Shown: positions 1-9,551, numbered from the stretch's first letter. The stretch is 64,000 bases of DNA from Pseudomonas turukhanskensis (GCF_027922365.1 NZ_BSFN01000002.1:1-64000); one strand, 5' to 3'. Notes: a model not told the origin generated them from the letters alone. Program-made: numbers and translations.

Positions 1-317
1 TGGCCCTTCAGCCCGGCCCCTGGAGCGACGACGTAGCGAGGGAAGTTTTCACGCAGTGAAAACCCCAGGTAGGGGCAAGATTTTTTGGTTTCTTTTTTAT
101 GGTGCGGCATTCCGACGACTGGAAAAAGAAACTCGCGCGTAAGGCGCGAAACAAAACGTTCAGCAAACGCGGTAATGCAGAAACACAAAAGTCGCCTGGT
201 AAACCGCAAGGTGCGCGGAGCACACCCTACAAAAGCCTTGCGCGTAAGGCGCGAAGCAAACGTTCAGCCTTCAAAGCAAGTTTCTTCTCCCCATCACCGT
301 CCCATGCACTTCGTTGC
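1..317. repeat. repeat-derived intergenic DNA
   Basis: No convincing gene. A perfect 8-bp stem (GTTTTCAC / GTGAAAAC) lies at about 46-64. The string GCGCGTAAGGCGCGAA occurs near 139 and again near 240. One half-copy of the dispersed GTAGGGTGTGC family (GGTGCGCGGAGCACACCCTAC) lies at about 210-230. This looks like accumulated intergenic repeat material rather than coding sequence. Confidence 0.5.
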
Positions 318-399
318 CTACGCATCCCTCGGCACGAGCCGGCTGTAAGGGCTTTCCCATAAGAGCAAAGTCACCGCCATCGCTGAATCGTTCAGCGGT

Positions 400-608
400 C
401 GGGCCTGACAGCTCGAACTACAGTAGAACGCATAACCTCCCTCGAACAGCAGGATGCTTTTCTGGTATCTGTTGTTCTCTTTATGGCGGTTGTGTGCGGA
501 GTACCTTCGGGTACGCCGGGTTCTCTGTCCCGGTCTGTCAGGCCGTACACAGCTGCCACCCTTCGTCTGACAGCGATGTTTGGTAGCTCTAACTACAGAG
601 GTTTCACC
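400..608 (+). promoter_or_regulatory. structured 5' leader of the DUF3077 gene
   Basis: A run of stem-loops precedes the small gene. They are GTACC-TTCG-GGTAC (501-514, a UUCG-type tetraloop), CCGGG/CCCGG (516-533), CTGTCAG/CTGACAG (535-573) and GTAG/CTAC near 583-596. Similar structured leaders precede DUF3077-type genes in other pseudomonads; this is from memory, not searched. A regulatory role is inferred from the structure and from the translationally coupled ORF that follows. Confidence 0.45.
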
Positions 609-668
609 ATGACGTACCCAAATACGCTTACCCCTCATCCTCCAATCACCCTGGAGGTGACCCAATGA
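609..668 (+). CDS. 19-codon upstream ORF coupled to the DUF3077 gene
   Basis: A short ORF encodes MTYPNTLTPHPPITLEVTQ and has its own AGAGG ribosome-binding site in 'ctacagaggtttcacc'. Its TGA stop overlaps the ATG of the next gene (ATGA at 665-668). That geometry indicates translational coupling. The peptide is proline- and threonine-rich and matches no family I know. It could be a leader peptide or a fortuitous ORF. Confidence 0.45.
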   Translation: MTYPNTLTPHPPITLEVTQ

Positions 669-916
669 ACGCCGTTACCCACACCCGCAGTTTCTGCATG
701 CCCGACGGCAAACCCCTGTTCAGCGTTAACGCCGGCGTAGACGTCAGCGACGCCCTCGAACAAGCCAGCATCCTGCTCAGTTGCCTCACTCGCCTGTCCA
801 TGATCGACCGCCCCAAAGAAGACGAACGCAACACCATTCAATACCTGCTGGAAATAACCAGCGCCCTGGTCGAAGCCAGCCTTGCCGGCTTGGCCGAAAC
901 CGAAAAGGCCGCCTGA
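665..916 (+). CDS. DUF3077 family small protein
   Basis: An 83-residue cytoplasmic protein of the DUF3077 type, common in many paralogous copies in Pseudomonas and of unknown function. The family pattern is visible: a 'LFSVNAGVDVSDALEQAS' segment at residues 18-35, then 'ILLSCLTRL', a helix, and a C-terminal helix ending in 'EKAA'. A strong GGAGG site (in CTGGAGGTGACCCA) precedes the ATG, which overlaps the stop of a short upstream ORF. The gene is single and runs convergent to algA across a shared terminator. The family assignment rests on pattern recognition; nothing in the sequence points to a biochemical role. Confidence 0.75.
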   Translation: MNAVTHTRSFCMPDGKPLFSVNAGVDVSDALEQASILLSCLTRLSMIDRPKEDERNTIQYLLEITSALVEASLAGLAETEKAA

Positions 917-925
917 CCAGCCCAT

Positions 926-966
926 AAAAAAAGCACCGTAGCCAGACGTGGCCACGGTGCTTTTTG
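926..966. terminator. bidirectional intrinsic terminator
   Basis: The stem AAAAAGCACCGT / ACGGTGCTTTTT is interrupted by AGCCAGACGTGGCC, which itself pairs. A-tract and T-tract flanks let it end both the DUF3077 gene (plus) and the alginate operon after algA (minus). Confidence 0.85.
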
Positions 967-982
967 AGGACAATGCGCCGCT

Positions 983-2428
983 TCAGCGCACTACAGTTTT
1001 CACCTGCACCCCATGCTCTTCATTGCGCCCATAAATATCCTCATACCGCTCGATATCATCCTCACCCAGGTAACTCCCGGACTGCACTTCAATGATTTCC
1101 AGCGGAATCTTCCCAGGGTTGGCCAGGCGGTGCACGGAGGCAATCGGGATATACGTCGACTGGTTTTCCGTCAGCAAAAACACGTTCTCATCACAGGTCA
1201 CTTCAGCGGTGCCCGACACCACGATCCAGTGCTCAGCGCGGTGGTGGTGCATCTGTAGCGACAGCTGCGCGCCCGGCTTCACGGAGATGTGCTTGACCTG
1301 GAAGCGGCCACCCATGTCGACCGAGTCATACGAGCCCCACGGCCGATACACCTCACAGTGGTTCTGGGTTTCCGTACGGCCCGCTTCGTTCAGCGTATTG
1401 ACCAGTTGCTTGACCTCCTGCACCCGGTCTTTGTGGGCGATCATCATGGCGTCTTTGGTTTCCACCACCACGATGTTTTCCAGACCAATCACCGACACCA
1501 GCTTGCCGTTGCCGTGCACCAGGCAGTTGTGGCTGTCGCGTACAACCACGTCGCCTTTGGTGACGTTGCCGTCGTCGTCTTTCTCGTGCACGTCCCACAA
1601 CGAGCTCCAGCAGCCCACGTCGCTCCAGCCGGCAGACAGCGGCACCACGCAGGCGCGGGTGGTTTTTTCCATTACGGCGTAGTCGATGGAGTTGTCGGGG
1701 CAGCATTCGAATGTGGCAGCGTCGATGTCGATGTTTTCGCCGTCGATGGCGCTGCGTTCAAGGGCCAGCAGGCAGGTGTCGTAGATGTCGGGGTCGTGAC
1801 GTTTCAGCTCGTCGAGGAAGCGGCTGGCGCGGAACAGGAACATGCCGCTGTTCCAGAAGTAGTTGCCGGATTTAACGAATTCGGCAGCGCGTTGCGCGTC
1901 TGGTTTTTCCACGAATTGGTCGACGCGGCTCACCCCTTCAGGCAGCTCGGCAGCCTGGCTGGATTTGATATAGCCATAGCCGGTTTCCGGCTTGGTGGCC
2001 GGTACGCCAAACAGCACCAGGTCACCGCCTTCTGCGGCAATGGTGGCGATGGCCAGGGCGCGCTGGAAGGCTTTCTGGTCGTCGATCACGTGGTCGGCGG
2101 GCATCACCAGCAGCAGTTCGTCGCGGCCTTCGTTAAGCAGCTTCATGGCAGCAATGGCCACTGCCGGCGCGGTGTTGCGGCCGAAGGGTTCCATCAGCAC
2201 GGCCTGGCTGGCGAGGTTCAGGGCGGTGAGTTGTTCTTGCACGATAAAACGGTGGTCTTTGTTGCACACGATCACCGGCGGCTGCATGCCCTCGAACACC
2301 AGGCGCTCGAGGGTTTGCTGGAACATGGTGTGCTCACCGGTCAGGGCAAGGAATTGCTTGGGAAACTGTTTGCGCGACAAAGGCCACAGGCGCGAGCCGC
2401 TACCGCCGGACAAGATGATTGGAATCAT
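983..2428 (-). CDS. algA: mannose-6-phosphate isomerase / mannose-1-phosphate guanylyltransferase AlgA
   Basis: Bifunctional cytoplasmic enzyme (481 aa) that converts fructose-6-P to mannose-6-P and later mannose-1-P plus GTP to GDP-mannose, the first and third steps of alginate precursor synthesis. The nucleotidyltransferase signature (GGSGSRLWPLSRKQFPKQ) is at residues 8-25. The C-terminal type II isomerase cupin carries QMHHHRAEHW near residues 392-401. An open frame extends further upstream, but the ATG at 2428 gives the canonical MIPIILSGG start after a GGAGACA site. Last gene of the alginate operon, separated from algF by 149 bp that hold a palindromic repeat. Length and order match the family. 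Confidence 0.97.
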   Translation of the reverse strand: MIPIILSGGSGSRLWPLSRKQFPKQFLALTGEHTMFQQTLERLVFEGMQPPVIVCNKDHRFIVQEQLTALNLASQAVLMEPFGRNTAPAVAIAAMKLLNEGRDELLLVMPADHVIDDQKAFQRALAIATIAAEGGDLVLFGVPATKPETGYGYIKSSQAAELPEGVSRVDQFVEKPDAQRAAEFVKSGNYFWNSGMFLFRASRFLDELKRHDPDIYDTCLLALERSAIDGENIDIDAATFECCPDNSIDYAVMEKTTRACVVPLSAGWSDVGCWSSLWDVHEKDDDGNVTKGDVVVRDSHNCLVHGNGKLVSVIGLENIVVVETKDAMMIAHKDRVQEVKQLVNTLNEAGRTETQNHCEVYRPWGSYDSVDMGGRFQVKHISVKPGAQLSLQMHHHRAEHWIVVSGTAEVTCDENVFLLTENQSTYIPIASVHRLANPGKIPLEIIEVQSGSYLGEDDIERYEDIYGRNEEHGVQVKTVVR

Positions 2429-2472
2429 GGGTGTGTCTCCTGACAAAAATGAGGTTTCAAAACAGCCGATCC

Positions 2473-2499
2473 GCCCGGCTTTAACACCGGGCTTTTTTG
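2473..2499 (+). terminator. terminator-like hairpin on the plus strand within the alg operon
   Basis: GCCCGG-CTTTAACA-CCGGGC followed by TTTTTTGT. The T-run follows the stem only on the plus strand. It would therefore stop antisense transcription entering the operon and should not terminate algF-algA mRNA. Confidence 0.5.
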
Positions 2500-2504
2500 T
2501 CCTT

Positions 2505-2570
2505 GTAGGGTGTGCTTCGCGCACCACAGCGCTCGCCCATGGATCGCTTGGTGCGCATAGCACACCCTAC
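2505..2570. repeat. GTAGGGTGTGC palindromic repeat, full copy
   Basis: An inverted repeat of about 66 bp. The left arm is GTAGGGTGTGCTTCGCGCACC and the right arm is GGTGCGCATAGCACACCCTAC, with a short variable centre. It sits between algF and algA. The same family recurs at 26652, 31537, 41376 and 44391. Confidence 0.85.
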
Positions 2571-2577
2571 AAAAGCG

Positions 2578-3240
2578 TTACTCGGTAGCGGCGGGGCGTT
2601 TAACCCATACCGGCGACAACTTGCTGCCGCTGCCGGTGACGTAGAGCGCTACGGCTTCACCTCGGGCCAGGGTTACCGGCTTAACGTCGCTGATTTTCTG
2701 CGTGCCGTTGAACAGTGCGAGCTTGACGTTCACCGGGTTGATTTCGCGGTCGCCACGGGCGGCTGGGGCCACGTCTTCGACCACGGCGGTTTTGCCGTCG
2801 GCGGTTTTCAGGGTGACCTTGGTGTCACTCAGGTTCTGCACGCGCACCAGGGCTTTCTGTTTGTTTTTGAACGGGGGTTCTTCCACCAGTTTTGGCTGTG
2901 CGCCCGGCAGCGCGACGATGGTGTAGTAGTGGTCTGCTGCCAGTTTCACCGGCACGGTTTGCGAGCCGACCTGGGCGCTGTAGTCGCCACCTGGCAGAAA
3001 GCCGAAGTCGCTGCTGCCCAGGGGGCCCACTTCGCTGAGTTTGGCCGTGCCGACCGTGGCGTTGATTTCCTGGCTGCCGGCGTTGTACACCCGCACGAAG
3101 GCCGAGCCCTTGGGCGCGGTCGGCCCGTAGAGGGCGGCTTCGTCGGCGTGGACTTGGGCAGCGAGCAGGCCAACTAACACGAACGCGCAGGCTTTACCGA
3201 GGCGGTTGTTAACGATTGCATGGGTGATGGATGGCTTCAT
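2578..3240 (-). CDS. algF: alginate O-acetylation protein AlgF
   Basis: Periplasmic protein of about 220 aa required, with AlgI and AlgJ, for O-acetylation of alginate; its exact role is less clear than its partners'. It has a cleavable signal peptide ('AFVLVGLLAAQVHA') and two beta-rich segments typical of AlgF. An ATG at 3255 is in frame, but the ATG at 3240 has a GGAG site nine bases upstream, so 3240 is preferred. It follows algJ by 45 bp. The stop lies a few bases beyond an intergenic palindromic repeat. Confidence 0.93.
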   Translation of the reverse strand: MKPSITHAIVNNRLGKACAFVLVGLLAAQVHADEAALYGPTAPKGSAFVRVYNAGSQEINATVGTAKLSEVGPLGSSDFGFLPGGDYSAQVGSQTVPVKLAADHYYTIVALPGAQPKLVEEPPFKNKQKALVRVQNLSDTKVTLKTADGKTAVVEDVAPAARGDREINPVNVKLALFNGTQKISDVKPVTLARGEAVALYVTGSGSKLSPVWVKRPAATE

Positions 3241-3285
3241 TGTCTTGTTCTCCATGAGGGGTTTGGTGCTTCGATCAGCACCGGT

Positions 3286-4470
3286 CTAGCGGTTTGCCTG
3301 AATTGGCAAGGGTGAGTGGCTGGCCTGTGAAGTGGCCAGGTTGCTGGTAGCCGCACCGGCGGCCTTGAGTTGGGCGATCCAGTTCGGGTCGAACTCGCTT
3401 AGGTTGGTTTTCATCGGCAGGTAGCGCTCGGGGAATTCCCAGATCACCAGCTGCGGCGCGGCGTCTTTGAAGGCGTCGCTTTGCAGGTACTTGAGCATCG
3501 GCTCGATAGGGCCATGGCCGTTTTCGGCGTAGCTCACCACGTCGCTTTGCAACGCCTGTTGCAGGGCGCCGACGAAGTTCCAGTGCGGGTTGGCGCTGTA
3601 GCTGGTGCCTACCAGCGCCACCGGCACCTGGCTGTCGGCAAACAACGCGTCGTCACCGCCCTCGCTGCTGCCTTCTTCGGCGGTGCGGGTGGTGCGTTGT
3701 TGCAGTTGGTCGGGCTTGGGCAACAGGTTGCTGAACAGCGGGTCCAGCGGCAGGAAGGTGGTCAGGTCGCCCTTGTACGGTTCGGGCTGTTTGGCTTCGG
3801 TGATGAACTGCTGCGGCGCGCTATTGAGCGGCAGTTTCTGCGCCACGGTGGCGCCCAGGTGCTGGGCGACCACGTCGGCGCCCATGGGCGTCCAGTGGGT
3901 GTCGGTGCGCAAAAATACCTGGCCTTTGAGCTTGGCGTGTCGCAGCGGGATAAGCAGATCGGGAGCGAGGATGCCGGCCTGCTCGGCGCTGGCGTGGAAG
4001 CGCTGGTACAAGTCTTTATGCAACGTGGCCGGTTGCTCGTCGCCGATATGTTCGGGGTACAGGCGCGCCTTGGCGGGCACGATGGCCAGCACCAGCTTCA
4101 CGCCTTTTTTGTCCAACTGGTCGCGCACGCCTTTGATCAGCGCCAGGTTTTCATCCTGGTATTGGCTGCCGTTGGCGATGGGGTTGAATTCTTCATCGCT
4201 GAACAGCCACTGGTCCTGGCCCAGCACCACGCCGGGGCGGCCTTCGTTGAACAGCTTGAAGTCCAGCGCGGCCCAGAGGTTGGTGCCTAGGCGTTTGAGC
4301 GGGAATTCCTTGTCGTACTGGGTTTCGGTGGCCTTGGCCCATTTGCCGTTGAGCACGGTGTCGTTTGGCGTGGTGCTAAAGCCCATGAAGCCGCGCAGCG
4401 ACCACAGGCCCAGGCCCAGCAGCAGGCCGAGGAACACGGCGATGTAGAGAATGCGTAAGGATCGGGTCAT
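3286..4470 (-). CDS. algJ: alginate O-acetyltransferase AlgJ
   Basis: Periplasmic, membrane-anchored SGNH/DHHS-like acetyltransferase (394 aa) that handles acetyl groups delivered by AlgI on the way to AlgX. One N-terminal signal-anchor helix covers residues 7-25. The catalytic triad is visible: Asp190 and His192 in RTDTHW, and Ser290 in VALVGTSYS. Homologous to the N-terminal domain of AlgX in this operon. It follows algI after an 11-bp gap, consistent with co-transcription and coupled translation. Confidence 0.96.
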   Translation of the reverse strand: MTRSLRILYIAVFLGLLLGLGLWSLRGFMGFSTTPNDTVLNGKWAKATETQYDKEFPLKRLGTNLWAALDFKLFNEGRPGVVLGQDQWLFSDEEFNPIANGSQYQDENLALIKGVRDQLDKKGVKLVLAIVPAKARLYPEHIGDEQPATLHKDLYQRFHASAEQAGILAPDLLIPLRHAKLKGQVFLRTDTHWTPMGADVVAQHLGATVAQKLPLNSAPQQFITEAKQPEPYKGDLTTFLPLDPLFSNLLPKPDQLQQRTTRTAEEGSSEGGDDALFADSQVPVALVGTSYSANPHWNFVGALQQALQSDVVSYAENGHGPIEPMLKYLQSDAFKDAAPQLVIWEFPERYLPMKTNLSEFDPNWIAQLKAAGAATSNLATSQASHSPLPIQANR

Positions 4471-4481
4471 GGTCGGCTCGC

Positions 4482-6047
4482 TCAGAACTGGAAGTAGAGG
4501 AAGGGCGAGTAGCTCTGCGCCGAGAGCTTGAGAATCGAGGCGACAAACAGCAGCAGTACCAGGGCGCGCATGGCGTAACGCGGCCAGTCGGCGGTCCAGT
4601 AGGCGGCTTGCACATTGGCCTCACGGCCTACGGTGTAGCCGGGCACATGGATGTTCGGCTGTTCGCCGGGAACGGCTTTGACGGTGCCCGGTTGCGCGGT
4701 GGCGGGGCCATCGGCCTCGGTGCTGGTGACCTCGGGTTTGCGTTTCTCCACGGGCGGGTTGAGGTAGAAGTCGCGCAGGCCAAAGAAGGCGAGGGTGGCG
4801 TAGGCCACTACCAGGGTTGCCACTTGCAGGCCGGTCAGGCTGGCGCGGTTGAGTTCCGACAGCTGCCAGTCGCCGAAGCTGAACATGGCGCCGTACATGC
4901 GGCCGGCCATGTGCAGGTTTTCGGCGCGGAAAATCACCCAGCCCATAATCACCAGCAAGAAGGTGAAGGCCCAGCGCAGCACGTTGAAGCTGCGTGGCGC
5001 GGTATTGATGCCAATGGCTTTTTCAATCGCCAGCCACATGCCGTGCCAGGCGCCCCAGACGATGTAGGTGATATTGGCGCCGTGCCACAAACCGCCTAGC
5101 AGCATGGTCAGGAACAGGTTGCGGTAGGTGGCGAACTTGCCACCACGGTTGCCGCCCAGGGTGATGTACAGGTAGTCGCGCAGCCAGGTGGACAGGCTGA
5201 TGTGCCAGCGCCGCCAGAACTCGGTGATGGACTGGCTGATATAGGGCTGCTTGAAGTTTTCCATAAAGCGAAAGCCCATCATCAGGCCAAGGCCGATGGC
5301 CATGTCGCTGTAGCCGGAGAAGTCGAAGTACAGCTGCGCGGTGTAGGCCAGGGCGCCGAGCCAGGCATCACCGGTGGTGGGGTTTTGCAGGGCGAAGCAA
5401 TGGTCGGCGACCACCGCCAGGGTGTCGGCGATAAACACCTTCTTGATAAACCCCTGCATAAAGCGCGTGGCGCCTTCGGAGAATTTATCCAGTGTGTGGG
5501 TGCGGTTGTTGAACTGGTCAGCCAGGTCGCGAAAGCGCAGCACAGGGCCGGCAATCAGGTGCGGGAAGATGGCCACGAACGCCGCAAAGTCGATCAGGTT
5601 GCGGGTGGCCGGTGTGTCGCCGCGGTACACGTCGATGATGTAGCTGATGGACTCGAAGATGTAGAACGAGATACCAATCGGCAGCAGCACATGGGTGAGG
5701 ATAAACGGCTCAAGACCGAACGAGGTGATGATGGCGTTCAGGCTGTCGACGCCGAAGTTGGCGTATTTGAAGTAGCCCAGAATGCAAAGGTCCACGCCCA
5801 CGCCGAGCAACAGCCAGCGTTGGGCCGGCTTGGTGCGAACCCCGGCGGCGCCCACCTTGAGGCCGATCCAGTAGTTCCACAGGGTGACGCCGGCGAACAG
5901 CGCCAGAAAGTCCACCCGCCACCAGGCGTAAAACACGTAGCTGGCAATCAGCAGCAGCAAGTTGCGATAGCGTTGCCCGCTCAAGTAGTACAAGCCGAGA
6001 AAAATCGGCAGGAACAAGAACAGGAACACGTTGGATGAAAAAACCAT
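4482..6047 (-). CDS. algI: MBOAT-family acetyl transporter AlgI
   Basis: Inner-membrane MBOAT protein (521 aa) that passes acetyl groups across the membrane for alginate O-acetylation. There are many hydrophobic helices, the motif FWRRWHISLSTWLRDYLY at about 277-294, and the invariant MBOAT histidine His322 in GGLWHGAN. The start has a GGAGAGAGG site. Unusually, its start lies 908 bp downstream of the algL stop because a tandem repeat array occupies the junction, so algI-J-F-A may be expressed somewhat independently of algD-L. Confidence 0.96.
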   Translation of the reverse strand: MVFSSNVFLFLFLPIFLGLYYLSGQRYRNLLLLIASYVFYAWWRVDFLALFAGVTLWNYWIGLKVGAAGVRTKPAQRWLLLGVGVDLCILGYFKYANFGVDSLNAIITSFGLEPFILTHVLLPIGISFYIFESISYIIDVYRGDTPATRNLIDFAAFVAIFPHLIAGPVLRFRDLADQFNNRTHTLDKFSEGATRFMQGFIKKVFIADTLAVVADHCFALQNPTTGDAWLGALAYTAQLYFDFSGYSDMAIGLGLMMGFRFMENFKQPYISQSITEFWRRWHISLSTWLRDYLYITLGGNRGGKFATYRNLFLTMLLGGLWHGANITYIVWGAWHGMWLAIEKAIGINTAPRSFNVLRWAFTFLLVIMGWVIFRAENLHMAGRMYGAMFSFGDWQLSELNRASLTGLQVATLVVAYATLAFFGLRDFYLNPPVEKRKPEVTSTEADGPATAQPGTVKAVPGEQPNIHVPGYTVGREANVQAAYWTADWPRYAMRALVLLLFVASILKLSAQSYSPFLYFQF

Positions 6048-6159
6048 CCGCCTCTCTCCATCTTCACCTTCGGTTCAGAGGACGTGGCTAGCGCCACATC
6101 CCCCCCAAACCCCCCCGGGAAAATCCGGGTGGATTGCGTGTTTTGCCTAACTCGATCAG

Positions 6160-6941
6160 TCTCCTCTCCCGCTGGGGCGAGGGGGCGGATCGGTGTTGCC
6201 GCGCCTTGCTCGGTCAGTCCCCTCTCCCGCGTGCGGGAGAGGGTTAGGGTGAGGGCAAACTAGTCGCCGTTACTCAATCGTCGGGGCTGGAATCCAACCC
6301 CCTCACCCCAACCCTCTCCCCGCTGGGGCGAGGGGGCGGATCGATGTTGCCGCGCCTTGCTCGGTCAGTCCCCTCTCCCGCGTGCGAGAGAGGGTTAGGG
6401 TGAGGGCGAACCAGTCGCCGTTACTCAATCGTCGGGGCTGAAATCCAACCCCCTCACCCCAGCCCTCTACCCGCTGGGGGCGAGGGGGCGGATCGGTGTT
6501 GCCGCGCCTTGCTCGGTCAGTCCCCTCTCCCGCGTGCGGGAGAGGGCTAGGGTGAGGGCGAACCAGTCGCCGTTACTCAATGGTCGGGGCTGAAATCCAA
6601 CCCCCTCACCCCAACCCTCTCCCCGCTGGGGCGAGGGGGCGGATCGGTGTTGCCGCGCCTTGCTCGGTCAGTCCCCTCTCCCGCGTGCGGGAGAGGGTTA
6701 GGGTGAGGGCGAACGAGTCGCCGTTACTCAATCGTCGGGGCTGAAATCCAACCCCCTCACCCCAGCCCTCTACCCGCTGGGGCGAGGGGGCGGATCGGTG
6801 TTGCCGCGCCTTGCTCGATCAGTCCCCTCTCCCGCGTGCGGGAGAGGGCTAGGGTGAGGGCAAACTAGTCGCCGTTACTCAATCGTCGGGGCTGAAATCC
6901 AACCCCCTCACCCCAGCCCTCTCCCCGCTGGGGCGAGGGGG
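6160..6941. repeat. tandem array of ~151-bp units between algL and algI
   Basis: About five units. The landmark GCCGTTACTCAAT starts at 6266, 6417, 6569, 6720 and 6871, giving spacings of 151, 152, 151 and 151. Each unit carries two hairpin elements: CCCTCTCCCGC-GT-GCGGGAGAGGG, and a CCCCTCACCCC...GGGGCGAGGGGG element in the opposite orientation. Copies are nearly identical, so the array is recently amplified or homogenised. The same hairpin family occurs once at about 47121-47218. No ORF is supported within it. Confidence 0.92.
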
Positions 6942-6955
6942 CTAGACCGTGTCGC

Positions 6956-8074
6956 TCAGGAGTTCTTCTTGCCGTCCTTACTCTCGGCCTTCGGGTCGTA
7001 CACGCGGGTCAAATCCCCGCCCAGGCGGAAGGTCTTGAACGGCTGCATCGACTGCTTCCACTTCAAGGTGTCAGCCCCGCACTGGTACAGGGTGCAATAG
7101 GGCTCCAGCCAGGCGTATTTGGCGTCGATCTTCAGGTCGGTCATGTCCTGTTTCTTGCCGGCCTTCTTGGCAAAGTCCGCCGGGTTGTTCACCCCTTCCA
7201 TCACCCGTTTGGCCAGGCGGCTCAGGGCATCACGGTTCTCGGTGCGCAGGTCCACGTTGTTGGCCTGGGCGAAGCTGGCGATCATGGCCAGCGGCGGCAG
7301 GGCGTAGTTGTGGTACGACAGGGCGCGTTGTTTGCGCTTGAGCTCGTTAGGCAGAAAACCCTGGTCGTCGACCTGGTTGGCGCCGACCCGGAATTGCTCC
7401 ACCGACCAGTCGAACAGGTCCTGACGGTTGGTGGCCACGGCGGTTGCCATTACCGACCAGGCTGCCCAGTACGAGTGGTTGTTCACTTGCTTGAGCGGCA
7501 GATAGCTCCAGTCTTTGACCACCTGCTCGCCGAGCTTGGCGAACCAGCTTTCAATCAGTGCCGATTGCGTACCGTAGGCGGCCAGCGGTTTGGATTCGGA
7601 AAACTTCAAGCGCAGGTAAGCGGAGGACACGCTACCCAGCGCCCATTTACGCATGGACTTGCCGGTGTGGTTGAAGTCGGTGGAAAGCAGGGCGTCGGCC
7701 TGCGCCCAGGTGGTGAGCCAGGTCAGGGCGCAATCGAGCTGCTCCTGGCGGCCGTCGCGCATATAGCCCATCACCTGTTTGCTCACGCCGCGTTCCAGCT
7801 CGGTGATGCTGGCGGTGGAGTCGCGGAAGGCTTTTTCCGACTTGGTATTGAGCGTGGCGCGGGCTTCGTCCGAGCCTTCGTATTTGCTGCGAAATACCAG
7901 CTTGTCGGTGTAGGGCTTGGGCGGCGCGCCGCATTGCTCTTCAGGTGGTTTGCTTTTGTGGCTTTCAATGGGCGCGTAGTAGCCCTGTGGGGGAATTAGG
8001 GCCGCGCTGGCGCTGCCTGCTATCAGCAGGGTGCCAAGTGCGATACCGCGAAAAAGAAGGTGGGGTGTGTTCAT
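6956..8074 (-). CDS. algL: poly(beta-D-mannuronate) lyase AlgL
   Basis: Periplasmic alginate lyase (372 aa) that degrades misdirected polymer in the periplasm and is also part of the export complex. Signal peptide of about 25 residues (ending GSASA). Catalytic NNHSYW at residues 198-203 (Asn199, His200) and the WLEPYCTLY segment near the C-terminus. The ATG at 8074 overlaps the algX stop (ATGA), so translation is coupled. In-frame codons further upstream lie inside algX and are rejected as start. The stop is immediately followed by the repeat array. Confidence 0.96.
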   Translation of the reverse strand: MNTPHLLFRGIALGTLLIAGSASAALIPPQGYYAPIESHKSKPPEEQCGAPPKPYTDKLVFRSKYEGSDEARATLNTKSEKAFRDSTASITELERGVSKQVMGYMRDGRQEQLDCALTWLTTWAQADALLSTDFNHTGKSMRKWALGSVSSAYLRLKFSESKPLAAYGTQSALIESWFAKLGEQVVKDWSYLPLKQVNNHSYWAAWSVMATAVATNRQDLFDWSVEQFRVGANQVDDQGFLPNELKRKQRALSYHNYALPPLAMIASFAQANNVDLRTENRDALSRLAKRVMEGVNNPADFAKKAGKKQDMTDLKIDAKYAWLEPYCTLYQCGADTLKWKQSMQPFKTFRLGGDLTRVYDPKAESKDGKKNS

Positions 8075-9546
8075 GAGTCTGTGCCTCCAGCGGCTTTTGC
8101 CGTTAGGGTGCCGGCACCGATGCTGGGCCGTTTGCACAGCGTGGCTTTGACGCTGAGGTTGGCCGGCATTTCATCGGGGCTGTGAATTTCCATGGCGAGC
8201 ATGTTCAGGTCTGCCCAGCCAGGGTCGTTACGCAGTTGGAAAACATAACGGCCACCGGTGTCGGCAGCGGCGCTCTGTTCCAGTTTCAAGTTTTCGCGGC
8301 GGCCATTGAGGTACCAGATGGTGGCCTTCATGGTTTTTACCGAGGGGTCGCTGAAGGTCAGGTCAACCTGGTAGTGGTTGCCTTGCAGGTTGAGCAATTG
8401 GTTCTTGCCGTTGACCAGTACCTCGGTGGCGCCGTTGTGCAGTTTCACATCGTTTGTAAGGACTGCTTTTTGTCCTTCGCAGCCGTTGTCCACCAGGGGC
8501 ATGGCTTGGCGGTAGAAGCTTTTTTGCGCCATGTCGTAGTGGGTGGCAAATTCCCAGATGATGATTTTCGGCGGGTGTTCGTGGAACTCGTTGCTGCTCA
8601 GGTATTGCAGCAGGGAGCTGTCAAAGCCGCCGCCGGAGATGGCGTTGTTAAGAATTTCGGCGCCGCTGTATTGCTCCAGAAAGCCGGCGAAGTTGTACGC
8701 TGGGCCGCTGTTACTGGTGCCCACCAGCGCCACCTGTGGCTGGCTTTCATCGCCGAACAGGTCGCCGCCACCGTCGTCGCCATTACCGCTGCCGGCCACG
8801 GTGGTTTCAAAGCGGTCCACGTACTGGGTGGCGTAGCTGTTGCCGCACAGCTGCGCGGCGGCTTTGTGGAAGGTGCCGAGTTTGCTCAGCAGGCCCACGC
8901 GTTTGCTCTCGTATTGCTGCTTGGGAATGTCAGCAAAGCCGGGCACTTCTTTGAGCGTTTCGGCGGTGATTTTCGCCGCGCGCTCGGCACCGTATGGCGT
9001 CCAGTGGTGGTCGCCTTTGAAGTAGAAGGCGTGCTCTTCTTTTTCGTCGAACAGCGGGCTGTAGTCGGGCACGTACATGCCGGTTTCACGCAGCTTGGCG
9101 ATGGTTGCCAGGTAGTTCTTTTTCGCCAGGTCGTAGTTGAACGAGGCCTTCTCGGCAGGGGTGAGTTTTTCCCGGTTCACCAGGCCGCGCGTGGGCTGAT
9201 ACACCACCACCAGCTCGATGCCTTTTTTCTTCAACGCATCGCGCAGGCCCTTGAGCTTGGCGTAGCCCTCGGGCGTGGTGCCGAAGTCGGTGCGCAGGTC
9301 GTAGGTGGTGCGGAACAGCCAGTCGTCCTGGGCCTGCACCAGGTGAGTAAAGAAGCCCAGGTACTTGGTGTTGTACAGGCCGTTATTGGCCGCCGCCGGG
9401 CACAGCGGGGCGTTGCCTTTGACTTGGTACTGCGGCACGCCGGTGTCGGCGGCCTGGGTCAGGTTGCTGGCGGCCAGCAGGGCCATGGCCAATGCCGACG
9501 GGGCGAGCCAATGGCGGGTTGGGGTGGTTGCGGTCATGGAATGCAT
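8071..9546 (-). CDS. algX: alginate O-acetyltransferase / scaffold AlgX
   Basis: Periplasmic enzyme (491 aa) that transfers acetyl groups onto mannuronate residues and binds the polymer. N-terminal signal peptide. SGNH-like domain with Asp179 and His181 (GDHHW) and nucleophile Ser278 (VALVGTSNS), followed by a C-terminal carbohydrate-binding module with cysteines near residues 346 and 466. An ATG at 9537 has a better-spaced AGGAG than the one at 9546 and may be the true start. It overlaps algL and lies 5 bp after algG. Confidence 0.95.
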   Translation of the reverse strand: MHSMTATTPTRHWLAPSALAMALLAASNLTQAADTGVPQYQVKGNAPLCPAAANNGLYNTKYLGFFTHLVQAQDDWLFRTTYDLRTDFGTTPEGYAKLKGLRDALKKKGIELVVVYQPTRGLVNREKLTPAEKASFNYDLAKKNYLATIAKLRETGMYVPDYSPLFDEKEEHAFYFKGDHHWTPYGAERAAKITAETLKEVPGFADIPKQQYESKRVGLLSKLGTFHKAAAQLCGNSYATQYVDRFETTVAGSGNGDDGGGDLFGDESQPQVALVGTSNSGPAYNFAGFLEQYSGAEILNNAISGGGFDSSLLQYLSSNEFHEHPPKIIIWEFATHYDMAQKSFYRQAMPLVDNGCEGQKAVLTNDVKLHNGATEVLVNGKNQLLNLQGNHYQVDLTFSDPSVKTMKATIWYLNGRRENLKLEQSAAADTGGRYVFQLRNDPGWADLNMLAMEIHSPDEMPANLSVKATLCKRPSIGAGTLTAKAAGGTDS

Positions 9547-9551
9547 GCTCC

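Noticed and set aside
85..362. Small plus-strand ORFs in the first 360 bases
   Set aside because: They are basic, low-complexity translations of repeat DNA with no ribosome site or conserved pattern.
2473..2499. Terminator within the alg operon splitting algF from algA
   Set aside because: The T-run is on the plus strand only, so it should not stop the minus-strand operon.
6160..6941. The tandem array considered as a CRISPR
   Set aside because: Units of 151 bp are nearly identical throughout, with no variable spacers and no cas genes.
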